Below, in pieces: positions 35,904-44,600 of a DNA stretch of 64,000 nucleotides. Position numbers and translations under genes: made by a program. The stretch's first letter is position 1, and each line of letters opens with the position of its first letter. The DNA comes from Nitrososphaerales archaeon (GTDB lineage Archaea > Thermoproteota > Nitrososphaeria > Nitrososphaerales > Gagatemarchaeaceae): contig JASHOZ010000053.1 in the NCBI GenBank assembly GCA_030038395.1, forward strand, positions 1-64,000, in the 5' to 3' direction. The notes under the pieces are model-generated. The model was not told where the DNA came from and searched no databases. It was given only the letters and a program-made list of their open reading frames with translations.

Positions 35904-36511
35904 AGGTCGAGGTCATCACGGCAGGGCAGGGAGGCCAGGGGGTCCTCGAACTGGCCAACTACATCGCTTACTTCGAGATAATGAAGGGGCGGCACGCCGC
36001 CTACACGCCCTCGTACGGCCCCGAGTCGCGCGGAGGGAAGGTGAAGTGCTACGTAGTCGCGTCGGACGAGCAGATCGACTCGCCGATAGTGGAGGAGCCC
36101 GACGTCCTGATCGTCATGAACGCCCTGTCGATGGACTTCGTCCCCATGCTGAAGGCCGGCGGCACTCTGATCTTCAACAGTTCTCTCGTCGAACAGGGGC
36201 CCCGGCGGACGGACATCAAGGTCCGACGTGTGCCGGCAACCGCGCTCGCCGCTTCGCTGAAGGAGCTCGGCCCTCCCGGCGGAGGGGACACGTCGATCGC
36301 TGCGAACTCGGTCATGTTCGGCGCGTTCTTGGCCGTCGCTGGGGAACCGCTCGCCGGACAGACAGAGGCGGTCAGAGAGGTCCTCGCCCACTTCTTCACG
36401 GAGAGGAAGGCGGCGTACATCATGCTCAACTCGAGGGCTGTCGAAACGGGGTACGCGTTCGTGACTGACCACCCCGAGGAGACGTCCGCCCCGCGAGAAC
36501 TGCTCGCCTGA
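35900..36511 (+). CDS. korC: 2-Oxoacid:ferredoxin oxidoreductase, gamma subunit
   Basis: 203 residues from GTG 35900, which overlaps the korB stop (GTGA). The longer upstream frame extends into korB and is not used. Landmarks are AGQGGQGVLELANYIAYFE, the typical G-x-G-G-Q-G-V start of gamma subunits, and SYGPESRGGKVKCYVVASDEQIDSP. The protein binds CoA in related enzymes. It completes the four-subunit enzyme, which would reduce ferredoxin and could supply the hydrogenase encoded 2-11 kb downstream. A strong hairpin follows 11 bases after the stop. Confidence 0.92.
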   Translation: MKVEVITAGQGGQGVLELANYIAYFEIMKGRHAAYTPSYGPESRGGKVKCYVVASDEQIDSPIVEEPDVLIVMNALSMDFVPMLKAGGTLIFNSSLVEQGPRRTDIKVRRVPATALAASLKELGPPGGGDTSIAANSVMFGAFLAVAGEPLAGQTEAVREVLAHFFTERKAAYIMLNSRAVETGYAFVTDHPEETSAPRELLA

Positions 36512-36521
36512 CGGACCCCGC

Positions 36522-36539
36522 CCGGCGAGCCTTCGCCGG
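36522..36539. terminator. Perfect 7-bp hairpin after the kor operon
   Basis: CCGGCGA, a four-base GCCT loop and TCGCCGG form a perfect GC-rich stem-loop, eleven bases after the korC stop. It lacks the T-run usual at archaeal terminators, so its role may be mRNA 3'-end stability rather than intrinsic termination. Confidence 0.35.
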
Positions 36540-36603
36540 TGCGTGCGCAAGCTTATCCGGCCGCCCCCTTCACTGGGGACGGCGTGGGGCGGACGGGGCC
36601 GGC

Positions 36604-37839
36604 ATGAGCGGGGAGCGTCAGCCGTCTGGAGCCCGAGGCGGTGCCCTTCTCCTCGGCATCATGTTTCTCGGATACGCGGTCTACGCGGCGGACAGGACAG
36701 TCCTGTCCTCGATGCTCAAGCCGCTCCAGACTGCCCTGCAGCTTAGCAACACGCAAGTGGGGCTGCTTACGTCGGCCCAGTACATCGGGGTCCTCGCGGT
36801 CGTCTTCGCGGCCGGCACCCTCTCGGACAGGTTCGGGACGCGGCGCGTAATCCTCTGGGGGGTGTCGGTTTTCACCGCGTTCACATGGCTGATAGGGCTC
36901 TCGGCCAACTTCTACGAGGCGTTCGCGTTCCGGCTGGTGAGCGGGGTGGGAGAAGGAATGTTCTGGCCGGCCGCGATGTCTGCCGTGGCGAAGTACTTCG
37001 GCATGAAGAAGGGGAGGGCACTCGGTGTATTCTACGTCGGGTTCGACGTGGGCTCCGCGGCAGGGTCATCGATAGGCGGCGTGACCTACGGCCTGACCTC
37101 CGACTGGAGGTACGCCTTCTTCGTCGCGCCCGTCCTCGGCATCGCAGTGATCGCAGGGACGTTTTTGGCCAAGAGCACGTTCCAAGCGGCCGACGGGAAG
37201 GTCGGAAGCGTTGCTCTGGGGAGGGACGCGCTCGGCCTCGTCAGGAGGCGGGATGTGCTCCTGCTCATGGCGTTCGCGCTGGCAGCCACGTGGGCATCGA
37301 TCTGGGAGGTCACCTACCTGTCATACTACTTCTCGAGCGTGTACGCCCTGAGCGTGCCTCTCGCCGCGTTCGTGATGTCCCCCGTGGCCATCTCGGGGGG
37401 CTTCGGGAAGGTGCTCATCGGGAACGCGTCGGACAAGTGGAACAGAGGGCGGGTGCTGGCAGCCGCCTCCGCGTCGGTCGTCCTGCTCTACGCCATGTTC
37501 TTCTCCGAGTCGAACGTCTACCTCGCCGCCCTCGTCGTCCTCGCGATAGGGTTCGCGAGCTCGGCGATATTCCCGGTGATGCAGTCTCTGATGTGCGACG
37601 TGTGCGGGGGCGGCGCGGGGACCGCTCTCGGCCTCACGACGACGGCGCAGTCTGTCGCGACGGTCGTCGCTCCAATAACGACGGCATCCCTCTTCTCCCT
37701 CCTTGGCGTGGGCGGGGCCACTGCGATAAACGCCGTTGTCCCCGCCGTCCTCATGCTGTGCATCGCTCTCCTCTTGCGCGACCCCAGAAGTGGAGAATCC
37801 GGCCCTAAGGGGTCCCCAGTGGGCCTCATCCACCCTTAA
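36604..37839 (+). CDS. Major facilitator superfamily transporter
   Basis: 411 residues with about twelve hydrophobic segments. The MFS motif A is in the loop between segments 2 and 3 (GTLSDRFGTRR) and a related loop occurs in the second half (GNASDKWNRGR). The acid residue in segment 1 (YAADRTVLSSML) resembles the R/D arrangement of anion or organic-acid permeases of the ACS/phthalate-permease branch. Given the aromatic-degradation genes 7 kb away, uptake of an aromatic or carboxylic acid is plausible but unproven. ATG 36604 is the likely start. Confidence 0.88.
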   Translation: MSGERQPSGARGGALLLGIMFLGYAVYAADRTVLSSMLKPLQTALQLSNTQVGLLTSAQYIGVLAVVFAAGTLSDRFGTRRVILWGVSVFTAFTWLIGLSANFYEAFAFRLVSGVGEGMFWPAAMSAVAKYFGMKKGRALGVFYVGFDVGSAAGSSIGGVTYGLTSDWRYAFFVAPVLGIAVIAGTFLAKSTFQAADGKVGSVALGRDALGLVRRRDVLLLMAFALAATWASIWEVTYLSYYFSSVYALSVPLAAFVMSPVAISGGFGKVLIGNASDKWNRGRVLAAASASVVLLYAMFFSESNVYLAALVVLAIGFASSAIFPVMQSLMCDVCGGGAGTALGLTTTAQSVATVVAPITTASLFSLLGVGGATAINAVVPAVLMLCIALLLRDPRSGESGPKGSPVGLIHP

Positions 37840-37866
37840 TAGGGGAGGGACGTGCGAAGCAGACTC

Positions 37867-38121
37867 GTGTGTATCACGCGGGTCGGGAAGGTCACCGGAG
37901 CGTCGCGGGGGAAGGCGTCAGTGGACTTCTTCGACGGGAGGTCACTGGAAGGGGTCGACGTGTCCATGGTGGCGGCGTCTCGCGGGGACTTTGTCGAGGT
38001 CTTCGGGGACCTCGCGCTTGCCGTAATCACTCCCGCCGAGGCTAGGGCGAGGAGAGCGGCATGGCAGGAGATACGGAGGATGGCGATGCCCCAGCCGCCT
38101 GAGAGGTCCCGGGGTCGTTGA
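37867..38121 (+). CDS. hypC: HypC/HupF-family hydrogenase maturation chaperone
   Basis: HypC chaperones bind the iron-cyano-carbonyl precursor and the hydrogenase large subunit. The start GTG 37867 is followed directly by TGT, so the mature protein begins Met-Cys (MCITRVGKV), the hallmark N-terminus whose cysteine holds the iron. The rest fits the family: VDFFDGRSLEGVDVSMV, RGDFVEVFGDLALAVITPAEA. The protein is 84 residues, normal size. The TATA-like CCTTAATAGG (37834-37843) is centred about 28 bases upstream, so leaderless. Its presence agrees with the [NiFe]-hydrogenase operon just downstream. Confidence 0.88.
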   Translation: MCITRVGKVTGASRGKASVDFFDGRSLEGVDVSMVAASRGDFVEVFGDLALAVITPAEARARRAAWQEIRRMAMPQPPERSRGR

Positions 38122-38888
38122 CCGAAGGGGGCATTCTCCTCCATGCGAAGCATGCGTTCATGCCCAACACCCTGGGGTACTGCGGCCCCGACGACAGGGG
38201 GCTTATCCTGCAGCACCTCGAGGAGGCAACGGGGGGCGAGGACCTGGCCTCGACGCTCAAGGGTTTCGAGGCGGCCTACCCGTTTCTGACGCTGATCGCA
38301 AGGTCGACCGGGCGCGACCCGTTCGACTACGCCGTCCCGGAGGCGTACTGGATCGGGAACGACCTCCTGGACAGCGTCCCGGTCCCTGACTTCCACGAGT
38401 TCTCTCACAAGGAGCTCACGGGTAGGGACCCGGACGAAGTGAAAGCGTCGTTCAAGGCGATGGGGACGGCGGCGAGGCCGCACCACACGCTGTATGTGAT
38501 GAGCACCTACGCGAGCCTTAGCGTCAAAGGCGGTCAGAGCTTAGGAAACGACGACGCGAACAGGGTGGCCAAGACGATCGACAACTGCCGCATCTCCTGG
38601 GGCGAGGTGAAGAAGGTGGGCGCAAAGGAGCTTGAGGTCGAGTACAGGCCTCTTGTGCTGAACGACAGCGGCCTAATGTCCCTCGCACGCCCAGTCGTCA
38701 AGAAGGTGAAGTACAACCGCGATGTTACGCCCTTTGCGGGTGTCAAGGAGGGCGACCGCGTCTCTCTCCACTGGGACTACGCCTGCGAGCTTCTCTCGTC
38801 CCGCCAGGTCGCCAACATCAGGAGGTATACTCAGGCGGACATAGGCGCCGCAAACCTGATACTCTCGTCGCGCCCTCGTAGGACCTGA
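38118..38888 (+). CDS. Uncharacterised protein coupled to hypC (DUF6390-like)
   Basis: 256 residues. The TTG start overlaps the hypC stop (TTGA), so translation is coupled. No motif names its function. Segments such as KHAFMPNTLGYCGPDDRG, FHEFSHKELTGRDPDEV and the NDDANRVAKTIDNCRISWG block look like conserved sites, with a histidine-rich tract RPHHTLYV. It reminds me of an uncharacterised family (DUF6390) found next to HypC-like proteins in other genomes, but I cannot confirm this. Coupling to hypC suggests a role in hydrogenase assembly, iron-cofactor handling or its regulation. Confidence 0.7.
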   Translation: MTEGGILLHAKHAFMPNTLGYCGPDDRGLILQHLEEATGGEDLASTLKGFEAAYPFLTLIARSTGRDPFDYAVPEAYWIGNDLLDSVPVPDFHEFSHKELTGRDPDEVKASFKAMGTAARPHHTLYVMSTYASLSVKGGQSLGNDDANRVAKTIDNCRISWGEVKKVGAKELEVEYRPLVLNDSGLMSLARPVVKKVKYNRDVTPFAGVKEGDRVSLHWDYACELLSSRQVANIRRYTQADIGAANLILSSRPRRT

Positions 38889-38897
38889 ACCGCGGAG

Positions 38898-39215
38898 CTA
38901 CTCGCCGAGGCTCTCGAGGAGCCTCAGTCGCTGCACTCGTGCCCTGTCCAGCCTCTCCAGAGATGACTGGAGAGCGACGAGCTGCTCGATGTTCCGTCTG
39001 GACCCGTCGCCGAGCTCCTTGTAGGCGGCCCTCGCCGCGGCCCCAGCCGACTTGGCCGCGAGCTCTTCGTAGCTGTGCGCCAGGTCCTCTTCGACGCCCC
39101 TCCAGTTTGTGAGAGTGTCGATCGTGGCCTCCAGGTAGCCCGTCTTAACGGCCTCCTCGACCTTCTTCGCCGCTTCCGCGTCCTTCACCTCGGCTATCAG
39201 CCTCTCCTTGGGCAT
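38898..39215 (-). CDS. Helical hypothetical protein, 105 residues
   Basis: Not recognised. Almost wholly helical by composition: long Ala/Glu/Lys/Leu heptad-like stretches (KDAEAAKKVEEAVKTGYLE, DLAHSYEELAAKSAGAAARAAYKEL). A possible paired-helix His/Glu arrangement (EEDLAHSYEEL) recalls a half-ferritin or rubrerythrin-like bundle, but a second metal motif is not visible. A TTATTAG box (39248-39254) is about 35 bases upstream, giving an 8-base leader. It lies between the hypC pair and the hydrogenase operon, read in the same direction as the operon but after its last gene. Confidence 0.55.
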   Translation of the reverse strand: MPKERLIAEVKDAEAAKKVEEAVKTGYLEATIDTLTNWRGVEEDLAHSYEELAAKSAGAAARAAYKELGDGSRRNIEQLVALQSSLERLDRARVQRLRLLESLGE

Positions 39216-39262
39216 CGTGCACTGGTTCGGTAGCCCCTCCGTCTTCTAATAAGCTCACGCCC

Positions 39263-40693
39263 TTACAGGAGACCGATTATGAAGGCAGGTATCAAGCCCG
39301 TTACCAAGCTGAGCGCGAGGAGCAGCGCAGGAGAGAGCATGTCGCGCGTGAACGAATCCGACGTCTCGCCTGGGGTCCCCGAGAAGACGACCGTGTCAAT
39401 CACTCTGTAGTAGTAGCCTATCGAGAGCGCGATGTTCGCGACGACGATGAAAGCCACTACCGTGAAGAGCACGGTCGAAGCCGCGATGAGGGACTGCACT
39501 ATGAGAATCTCCCCCCAGAACATTCCGAAGGGCGGAGAGCCAACCATCGCGAGAGACGACGCCGCGTACATCACGCCCAGCGGCCTGTTCCTCCTCCCCG
39601 CGCCCTTCAGCTTTTCCAGGTCAGCATCCTCGAAGTCCCTCCGGCCGCCTACGCCTGTGAGCATGAAGAAGTCCGCCTTCACCAGCCCGTGGTTCCATAT
39701 CTGGAATGTGACGGCGACCAGACCGAGCATTGAGAACGTGGAGAGAGCCGCGAGCATGTAGCCCATCTGGGCTATCGAGCTGAACGCAAGCATCCGCCTC
39801 AGATTCCCCTGCCCGAGGGCGCCGAGGTTTCCCACCGCCATCGTCAGCACCGCCAGCGAGACGAGGACCACCTGAACTCCCTGGACGAGCGGCCCCCCTC
39901 CCCCCACGAAGGGCTGGACGACCTTGAGCATGGCGAACAGAAGGGTCTCGTTGACCACCCTTCCGTGCAGGGCCCCCGTCAGCGCAGGGGCCGCGCCGTA
40001 GGCGTCTGGAAGCCATGTGTGGACTGGGAAGATGGCGACCTCGACGCCGAGACCGACGAGGATCAGCAGGATGGCGGCGAGGCCGACGGCGTGGTTCCCA
40101 CCCTGAGCAAGGAGCAGCGAAAGGTCAGACAGGCGGATGCTCCCTATCGTCTCGTACACCAGAGCTACCCCTAGCAGGTAGACCAGGCTCCCGCTCCCTG
40201 CAAGGAAGAAGTACTTCATGACGGCCTCGAGCGACACGTCCCTCCGCTCGAAAGAGACGAGCCCGTACGCGGCGATGCTGAGCCCCTCCCAGAACAGGAA
40301 GAGGGTGAGGAAGTCGCCGGCGGACACCACTCCTACCGACGAACTGACGAGCAGCATCAGCAGCGCGTAGAAGGGCCCGATGTTGTCCTTCGGTGACAGC
40401 GTGAAAGCAGTGTAGACGGCTACGGCGAACCCCGCCACTAAGACGGTCAGCACCACCAGGTTCCCCAGCTCCCCTACGGTGTAGGTGGTCGCAAGGGCGC
40501 TAGCGAGCGGCTGGATCGAGACGGGCCCCCACCCTGAAACCAGCTCCACCATCGAAGCGAGTATGAACCCAGCTGCCGTCACCCCGATGACGAGCGGCCT
40601 GCGGTTCCCGAGCTTCGGCTTCGCGATGTCAGCGACCAGGGCGACCATAGCCCCCGCGAACTGAATCTCGAGGACGGCTGAGATCCAGGCCAC
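39263..40693 (-). CDS. Complex I-like antiporter subunit, NuoN/MrpD type, of the group 4 hydrogenase
   Basis: 476 residues with about fourteen membrane segments. It belongs to the NuoL/M/N-MrpA/D antiporter family. KYFFLAGSGSLVYLLGVALVYE follows the NuoN-like pattern. A conserved Lys lies in the inner helices (VMKYFF, VKADFFM), and HTWLPDAYGAAPALTGALHG and a broken helix carry the proton-translocation signature. GTG 40693 starts three bases after the previous stop. It is the last gene of the operon. Only two antiporter-type subunits (this and the next) are present, versus three in complex I, implying a smaller pumping stoichiometry. Confidence 0.9.
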   Translation of the reverse strand: MAWISAVLEIQFAGAMVALVADIAKPKLGNRRPLVIGVTAAGFILASMVELVSGWGPVSIQPLASALATTYTVGELGNLVVLTVLVAGFAVAVYTAFTLSPKDNIGPFYALLMLLVSSSVGVVSAGDFLTLFLFWEGLSIAAYGLVSFERRDVSLEAVMKYFFLAGSGSLVYLLGVALVYETIGSIRLSDLSLLLAQGGNHAVGLAAILLILVGLGVEVAIFPVHTWLPDAYGAAPALTGALHGRVVNETLLFAMLKVVQPFVGGGGPLVQGVQVVLVSLAVLTMAVGNLGALGQGNLRRMLAFSSIAQMGYMLAALSTFSMLGLVAVTFQIWNHGLVKADFFMLTGVGGRRDFEDADLEKLKGAGRRNRPLGVMYAASSLAMVGSPPFGMFWGEILIVQSLIAASTVLFTVVAFIVVANIALSIGYYYRVIDTVVFSGTPGETSDSFTRDMLSPALLLALSLVTGLIPAFIIGLL

Positions 40694-40696
40694 GGC

Positions 40697-42424
40697 TCAC
40701 AGCACCCCCGCCACCGCTAGAGCGAGCAAGACGACGAGGAGTGCGAAGAGCATCGCCACATTCTTGCGCAGGTCCCCGGTCTGGAGCCCTACTGCGAGGG
40801 AAGAAAGGCCTGCAGTGACGGCGACGAATGCGGCCGAGTACAGCCTGTCGAATCCCAGCCCCTCAGAGAGGGCCTGCACGGCCCCGCGCAGGAGGCCGCT
40901 GGATGAGACCATCCGCGCGGGAGCACCGGGGCGCGCCTGGTACGCGAGATAGCAGGTTGCGAATCCGACAAGGAGCGCGGCCGCGGTGGCAGAGACGGTC
41001 GTGACCGACACGCTCTCGCTGAGGGGCGGGAGAAATATGCCCTGACCGTTGAGCACGACCCAGGCGACCGCCACTAGCGCTACGAGCGCGACCATAGGCG
41101 CCACCATCAGTCGCCCGGACTCCGCGACCGACACTCCTCCGCGGCCGGTCCCGTGGAACACCCTCATTAGCGCCCTGAACGAATAGAACGAAGTCAGCAC
41201 AGATGCCAGAGCGATGAGCGCGAACACCGCCCCCCCGTGCGCGAGCGCCGCAGAGAGGACGACCTCCTTCGTCCAGAAGCCGACCAGCGGGGGGAACCCC
41301 GCCATGGCGAGCATTGCGGCCAGGAACGCCACGTACGTGTACTTCATCCGCCCAGCAAGGTCGCCCATCATGTCCAACTTCCGCGTCCCGAGCGCCTCGA
41401 TGACGGACCCCGCCGCCATGAAGGCGAGCGCCTTGAAGAGGCCTTGGCCGATCAGTTGGTAGATGGCTCCCGCCTGACTCCCCATCCCCACCGCCGCGAA
41501 CATCAGGCCGAGCTGGCTTATCGTCGAGTACGCGAGGACGCGCTTCAGGTCGTCTGCCACGGAGGCGCACGCCGCCCCCACGAATAGGCTGACGATGCCA
41601 ACGACCAGGGCCGACCCGGACACAAGCGACGAGTACGCCAGTACCGGGGACATCCTGACGAGGAGGTACACCCCGGCGTTGACCATCGTCGCCGCATGGA
41701 TGAGGGCGCTGACTGGCGTCGGCCCTTCCATCGCGTCAGGGAGCCACACGTGGAACGGCACCTGGGCTGACTTCCCCATCGCGCCGATGAGGAGCAGGAA
41801 GCCGATGAGCACCCAGTTGACGCCCGCAGACCCCACAGAAGCATTGACCTGCGTTATGCTCGTCGTCCCCAGCGTTGCCAGAAGGGTCACGACGGCCACA
41901 AGGAGGGCGATGTCCCCCACGCGTGTGACGAGGAACGCCTTCATCCCCGCCCTCCGCGCCGCCGCGTTTCCTGTCCAGAAGGCGATGAGAAGCGCCGAGC
42001 AGATGCCGACCACCTCCCAGAAGAGGTAGAGTTGGAGTAGCGTCCCGGCCATCACAAGGCCCAGCATTGCGCCGATGAAGACCAGCATGAGGGAGTAGAA
42101 GCGCGCCTGCCCGCTCTCTTCCCGCATGTTTCCCGCTGCATAGACGACTATGACGAATGAGAGCACGGAGATGAACGCGGTGAGCAAGACCGAAAGGCCG
42201 TCCACTTGGACCTGCGCAAGCACGCCGCGATAGATTGACCACCCTCTGAGCCCTTCGGTGTACGGTTCGCTGAACGCAAGCGCCTGGTAGAGGCCCACCG
42301 CAGCCGTCGCACAGCTTACGCCCACCGCAAACCACCTGCACGCCAGCCGGTCGAAGTACGACACGACCGGGACGAACGGTGCCGAGGCGAGCGGGAGGAG
42401 CCAGACCACCCAGGCCTGCAGCAT
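40697..42424 (-). CDS. Complex I-like antiporter subunit, NuoL type, of the group 4 hydrogenase
   Basis: 575 residues, the largest membrane subunit. HVWLPDAMEGPTPVSALIHAATMVNAGVYLLVR is the NuoL/MrpA signature with the broken helix. EVVGICSALLIAFW carries the conserved acidic residue (WEVVG), and PLVGFWTKEVVLSA follows. The C-terminal hydrophobic region would include the lateral-helix anchor of NuoL. It is translated from an ATG within the operon and its start overlaps the nuoK stop by one base. Role: a proton- or sodium-channel module driven by the redox module. Confidence 0.93.
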   Translation of the reverse strand: MLQAWVVWLLPLASAPFVPVVSYFDRLACRWFAVGVSCATAAVGLYQALAFSEPYTEGLRGWSIYRGVLAQVQVDGLSVLLTAFISVLSFVIVVYAAGNMREESGQARFYSLMLVFIGAMLGLVMAGTLLQLYLFWEVVGICSALLIAFWTGNAAARRAGMKAFLVTRVGDIALLVAVVTLLATLGTTSITQVNASVGSAGVNWVLIGFLLLIGAMGKSAQVPFHVWLPDAMEGPTPVSALIHAATMVNAGVYLLVRMSPVLAYSSLVSGSALVVGIVSLFVGAACASVADDLKRVLAYSTISQLGLMFAAVGMGSQAGAIYQLIGQGLFKALAFMAAGSVIEALGTRKLDMMGDLAGRMKYTYVAFLAAMLAMAGFPPLVGFWTKEVVLSAALAHGGAVFALIALASVLTSFYSFRALMRVFHGTGRGGVSVAESGRLMVAPMVALVALVAVAWVVLNGQGIFLPPLSESVSVTTVSATAAALLVGFATCYLAYQARPGAPARMVSSSGLLRGAVQALSEGLGFDRLYSAAFVAVTAGLSSLAVGLQTGDLRKNVAMLFALLVVLLALAVAGVL

Positions 42425-42750
42425 CAGTGCCTCAGCTTCCGTATTTCAGATGGGTCGAGAGTGCCGTACTTCCTGTACAGAGTGACCACCACCGCGAGCC
42501 CGACCGCCTCTACGGCGGCCCCAACGAGGATTGAGAGGAAGACGAACGAGTCGGTCGTCAGCCGCGTCCCTAGGCCCGACTGAAGCGGTGCGTCCAGTCC
42601 CGATGCGAAGAGGGCGAGGTTCGCGCCGAGGAGGACGACCTGGAACGCCATCACTGTCTTGATCAGGTTCCTGGAGGACGAGATCGAAGCCATTCCCACG
42701 AACGCCAAGACGACCCCCGTGAACAGGAAGACGGTCTGGTCGGTGATCAA
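42424..42750 (-). CDS. NuoK-like membrane subunit
   Basis: A 108-residue, three-helix membrane protein. The start is TTG 42750, overlapping the nuoJ stop (TTGA); the ATG at 42843 is upstream inside nuoJ and gives a non-membrane leader that is unlike NuoK. GVVLAFVGMASISSSRNLIKTVMAFQVVLLGANLALF contains the conserved glutamate-lacking first half of the family. SFVFLSILVGAAVEAVGLAVVVTLYRKYGTLD contains the conserved glutamate in the VEAVGLA helix that lies on the proton path. Confidence 0.9.
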   Translation of the reverse strand: MITDQTVFLFTGVVLAFVGMASISSSRNLIKTVMAFQVVLLGANLALFASGLDAPLQSGLGTRLTTDSFVFLSILVGAAVEAVGLAVVVTLYRKYGTLDPSEIRKLRH

Positions 42751-43235
42751 CTGGGTTCCCTCGAGAACAGGTTTGCGACGGTCACCATGGCGGCTGCGAA
42801 CACCGTGACCAGGACCAGGAGGTCCCACGGCCTGTACTCCCACAGGAACGCGAAGGTTTGCATGGAGACGTCTGGGTATGACGAGGGGGGGGCGCCACCG
42901 CCTGCGGCGACTAGCCGCGTCAGGACGACCGCTACCACGACCACCCCGCCAGTCGCGGCGGCGATCGTGGTCGGTCCTGCCCCAATCCTGAGCCTTGACT
43001 CCCCGGTCATCAGGATGACGGTCAGGAAGAGCACCGAGACAGCGCCGGAGAACGTGACAATCTGCATCAGGCCTACGAGCGCGTCGCCATAGACGGTGAA
43101 CGCTATTCCCAGCAGCATGGAGGAGTAGAACAGGAAGATGAGCGAAACCGAGACCCGAGTCGAGAAGAGCGCGACTACGGCGGTGGCGATGATCGCGGCC
43201 GATATCACAGCCGAGACGAGCGGCTCACTTGTCAT
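42747..43235 (-). CDS. NuoJ-like membrane subunit
   Basis: 162 residues with about five hydrophobic helices. The third helix has the conserved pattern LVGLMQIVTFSGAVSVLFLTVILMTG, with the pi-bulge region NuoJ uses at the interface with NuoH, NuoK and NuoA. NuoJ-like subunits are normally present in complex I and in some Fpo and group 4 enzymes, and help couple redox to pumping. It overlaps nuoI by 11 bases and nuoK by 4 bases. The separate NuoJ and NuoK genes are noteworthy because simple energy-converting hydrogenases often lack one of them. Confidence 0.9.
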   Translation of the reverse strand: MTSEPLVSAVISAAIIATAVVALFSTRVSVSLIFLFYSSMLLGIAFTVYGDALVGLMQIVTFSGAVSVLFLTVILMTGESRLRIGAGPTTIAAATGGVVVVAVVLTRLVAAGGGAPPSSYPDVSMQTFAFLWEYRPWDLLVLVTVFAAAMVTVANLFSREPS

Positions 43236-43629
43236 TCATGAGCGCCTTGTTCATCGTTGTCGATTCCTTCTTGAACACCGCGAGCTCGAAGTTGTGCGTG
43301 AGGGTGAGGGCTCCGAACTTGCAGTCGTCAACGCACTGCCCGCAGGAAATGCAGGTGTAGAGCTCGAACGAGGGCCTCTTGACCTCGACCTCCCTCGTCC
43401 CTATGGTCTTCTTCCCTACCGCGACCATGGTGATGACCTCCGCAGGGCAGACTATCTCACAGACGCTGCACCCCGTGCACTTCAGCGGGTCGATGTCGAG
43501 CTTTCCCCTGAACCGCTCGGTGACCACCTTGTCCCCGAACGGATACTCCTCCGTGACAGGCTTCTCAAGCGCCGTCTTGAACATCTCTCCTAGCGCTTGT
43601 CCGACGTTCTTTCTTGGCATCTCATTCAC
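43225..43629 (-). CDS. NuoI-like ferredoxin subunit with two [4Fe-4S] clusters
   Basis: 134 residues from GTG 43629 (GTGA overlap with nuoH); an internal ATG at 43620 is an alternative. Two [4Fe-4S] motifs are present: CTGCSVCEIVCP and CISCGQCVDDCKFG. It carries electrons between the hydrogenase small subunit and external ferredoxin. No NuoE, F or G (NADH module) gene is in the window, so ferredoxin is the likely donor or acceptor. The motif preceding the first cluster (RGKLDIDPLKCTGC) is standard for energy-converting hydrogenases and complex I alike. Confidence 0.93.
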   Translation of the reverse strand: MNEMPRKNVGQALGEMFKTALEKPVTEEYPFGDKVVTERFRGKLDIDPLKCTGCSVCEIVCPAEVITMVAVGKKTIGTREVEVKRPSFELYTCISCGQCVDDCKFGALTLTHNFELAVFKKESTTMNKALMNDK

Positions 43630-44600
43630 CTGAACGCGATGAAGATCGCGACGGCGAGCTGAGCGAGGCTGAGAGGAGTGATCACGGTCCAGAACAGGCG
43701 CGCGGCTTGGTCGATCCTCACTCTCGCGAGGGCGGTCCTGATGATGAATATGAGGAAACCTACAGCGAACAGCTTGACCATAAAGTAGATCGCGTAGAGG
43801 ACCTGCTGCAAGGCGACCGTCGAAGTGAGAATCGGGCCCCCGGGCCCTCCCAGGAAGAGGCTCACCGCGAGGGCCGACAGGAAGACATAGCTCAGGCTCT
43901 TCGTGAGCTTGACGTAGGCGAGGGTGTTCCCCGAGAACTCCGTCATCCAGCCTCCGACGATCTCGGTCTTGGCACTAGGGATGTCGAAGGGAGGCTTCTC
44001 CAGCTCCGCCAGCGACGCGATGACGAAGACGGCGAATGCGATCGGCGCCGTCACTATGTACCACATCGAGCCCTGGGCAGCGGCGACCCCCTGAATCGAG
44101 AGGCTTCTGGCGAGTACCGCTGGCGTGATCATCGAGACTATGAGCGGGACCTCGTAGCTTGTGTACTGCACCACGAGCCTCCCGACGGCTATCGTGGTGT
44201 ACCTGCCGGCCGAGGCGAAGCCCAGCATCGCGGCCATGAGGGTTGAGAAGGCGAGGATGAAGAGCATGAAGAGCAGGTCGAGGGGGTGGTACAGGATGGC
44301 CTGGAAGCCGAGCACTGGGATGAACGCGATTCCGATGGCGGGTGCCGCGAAGTATAGTGCTGGCCCCCACCGAAGCACGAACCTGTCGCCTTCCGCGGGG
44401 ACGATCTCCTCTTTGGAGGCGAGTTTGAAGAAGTCCGCCACGGGCTGGAGGATGCCGTACGGGCCGCTTACGACAGGGCCCCGCCTTCCCTGCATCCGAG
44501 CCGAGGTCTTCCTGTCGAGCCAGTCGAATACGAACGCTATCCAGACGAAGAACGTAAGCCCGGGGAAGAGAAGTAATTGGACGACCTGCAGCGGTGTCAG
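43626..44600 (-). CDS. NuoH-like membrane-anchor subunit; probable CTG start
   Basis: About 324 residues with about eight membrane segments. Landmarks: WLDRKTSARMQGRRGPVVSGPYGILQPVADFFKLASKEEIVPAEGDR, the conserved NuoH cytoplasmic loop, then the quinone-cavity-like region, here presumably the ion-coupling cavity. A GTG start at 44663 would overlap the upstream large-subunit gene by 67 bases. A strong Shine-Dalgarno (GGAGGGGG) lies just before CTG 44600, which overlaps the large-subunit stop (CTGA) as TTG does in nuoK, so CTG is favoured. This subunit links the hydrogenase module to the membrane arm. Confidence 0.9.
   Translation of the reverse strand: MTPLQVVQLLLFPGLTFFVWIAFVFDWLDRKTSARMQGRRGPVVSGPYGILQPVADFFKLASKEEIVPAEGDRFVLRWGPALYFAAPAIGIAFIPVLGFQAILYHPLDLLFMLFILAFSTLMAAMLGFASAGRYTTIAVGRLVVQYTSYEVPLIVSMITPAVLARSLSIQGVAAAQGSMWYIVTAPIAFAVFVIASLAELEKPPFDIPSAKTEIVGGWMTEFSGNTLAYVKLTKSLSYVFLSALAVSLFLGGPGGPILTSTVALQQVLYAIYFMVKLFAVGFLIFIIRTALARVRIDQAARLFWTVITPLSLAQLAVAIFIAFR

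Noticed and set aside
43614-44246. 210-codon plus-strand frame over nuoH
   Set aside because: Low-complexity Glu/Arg/Asp shadow of a membrane-protein gene on the other strand; no promoter or homology.
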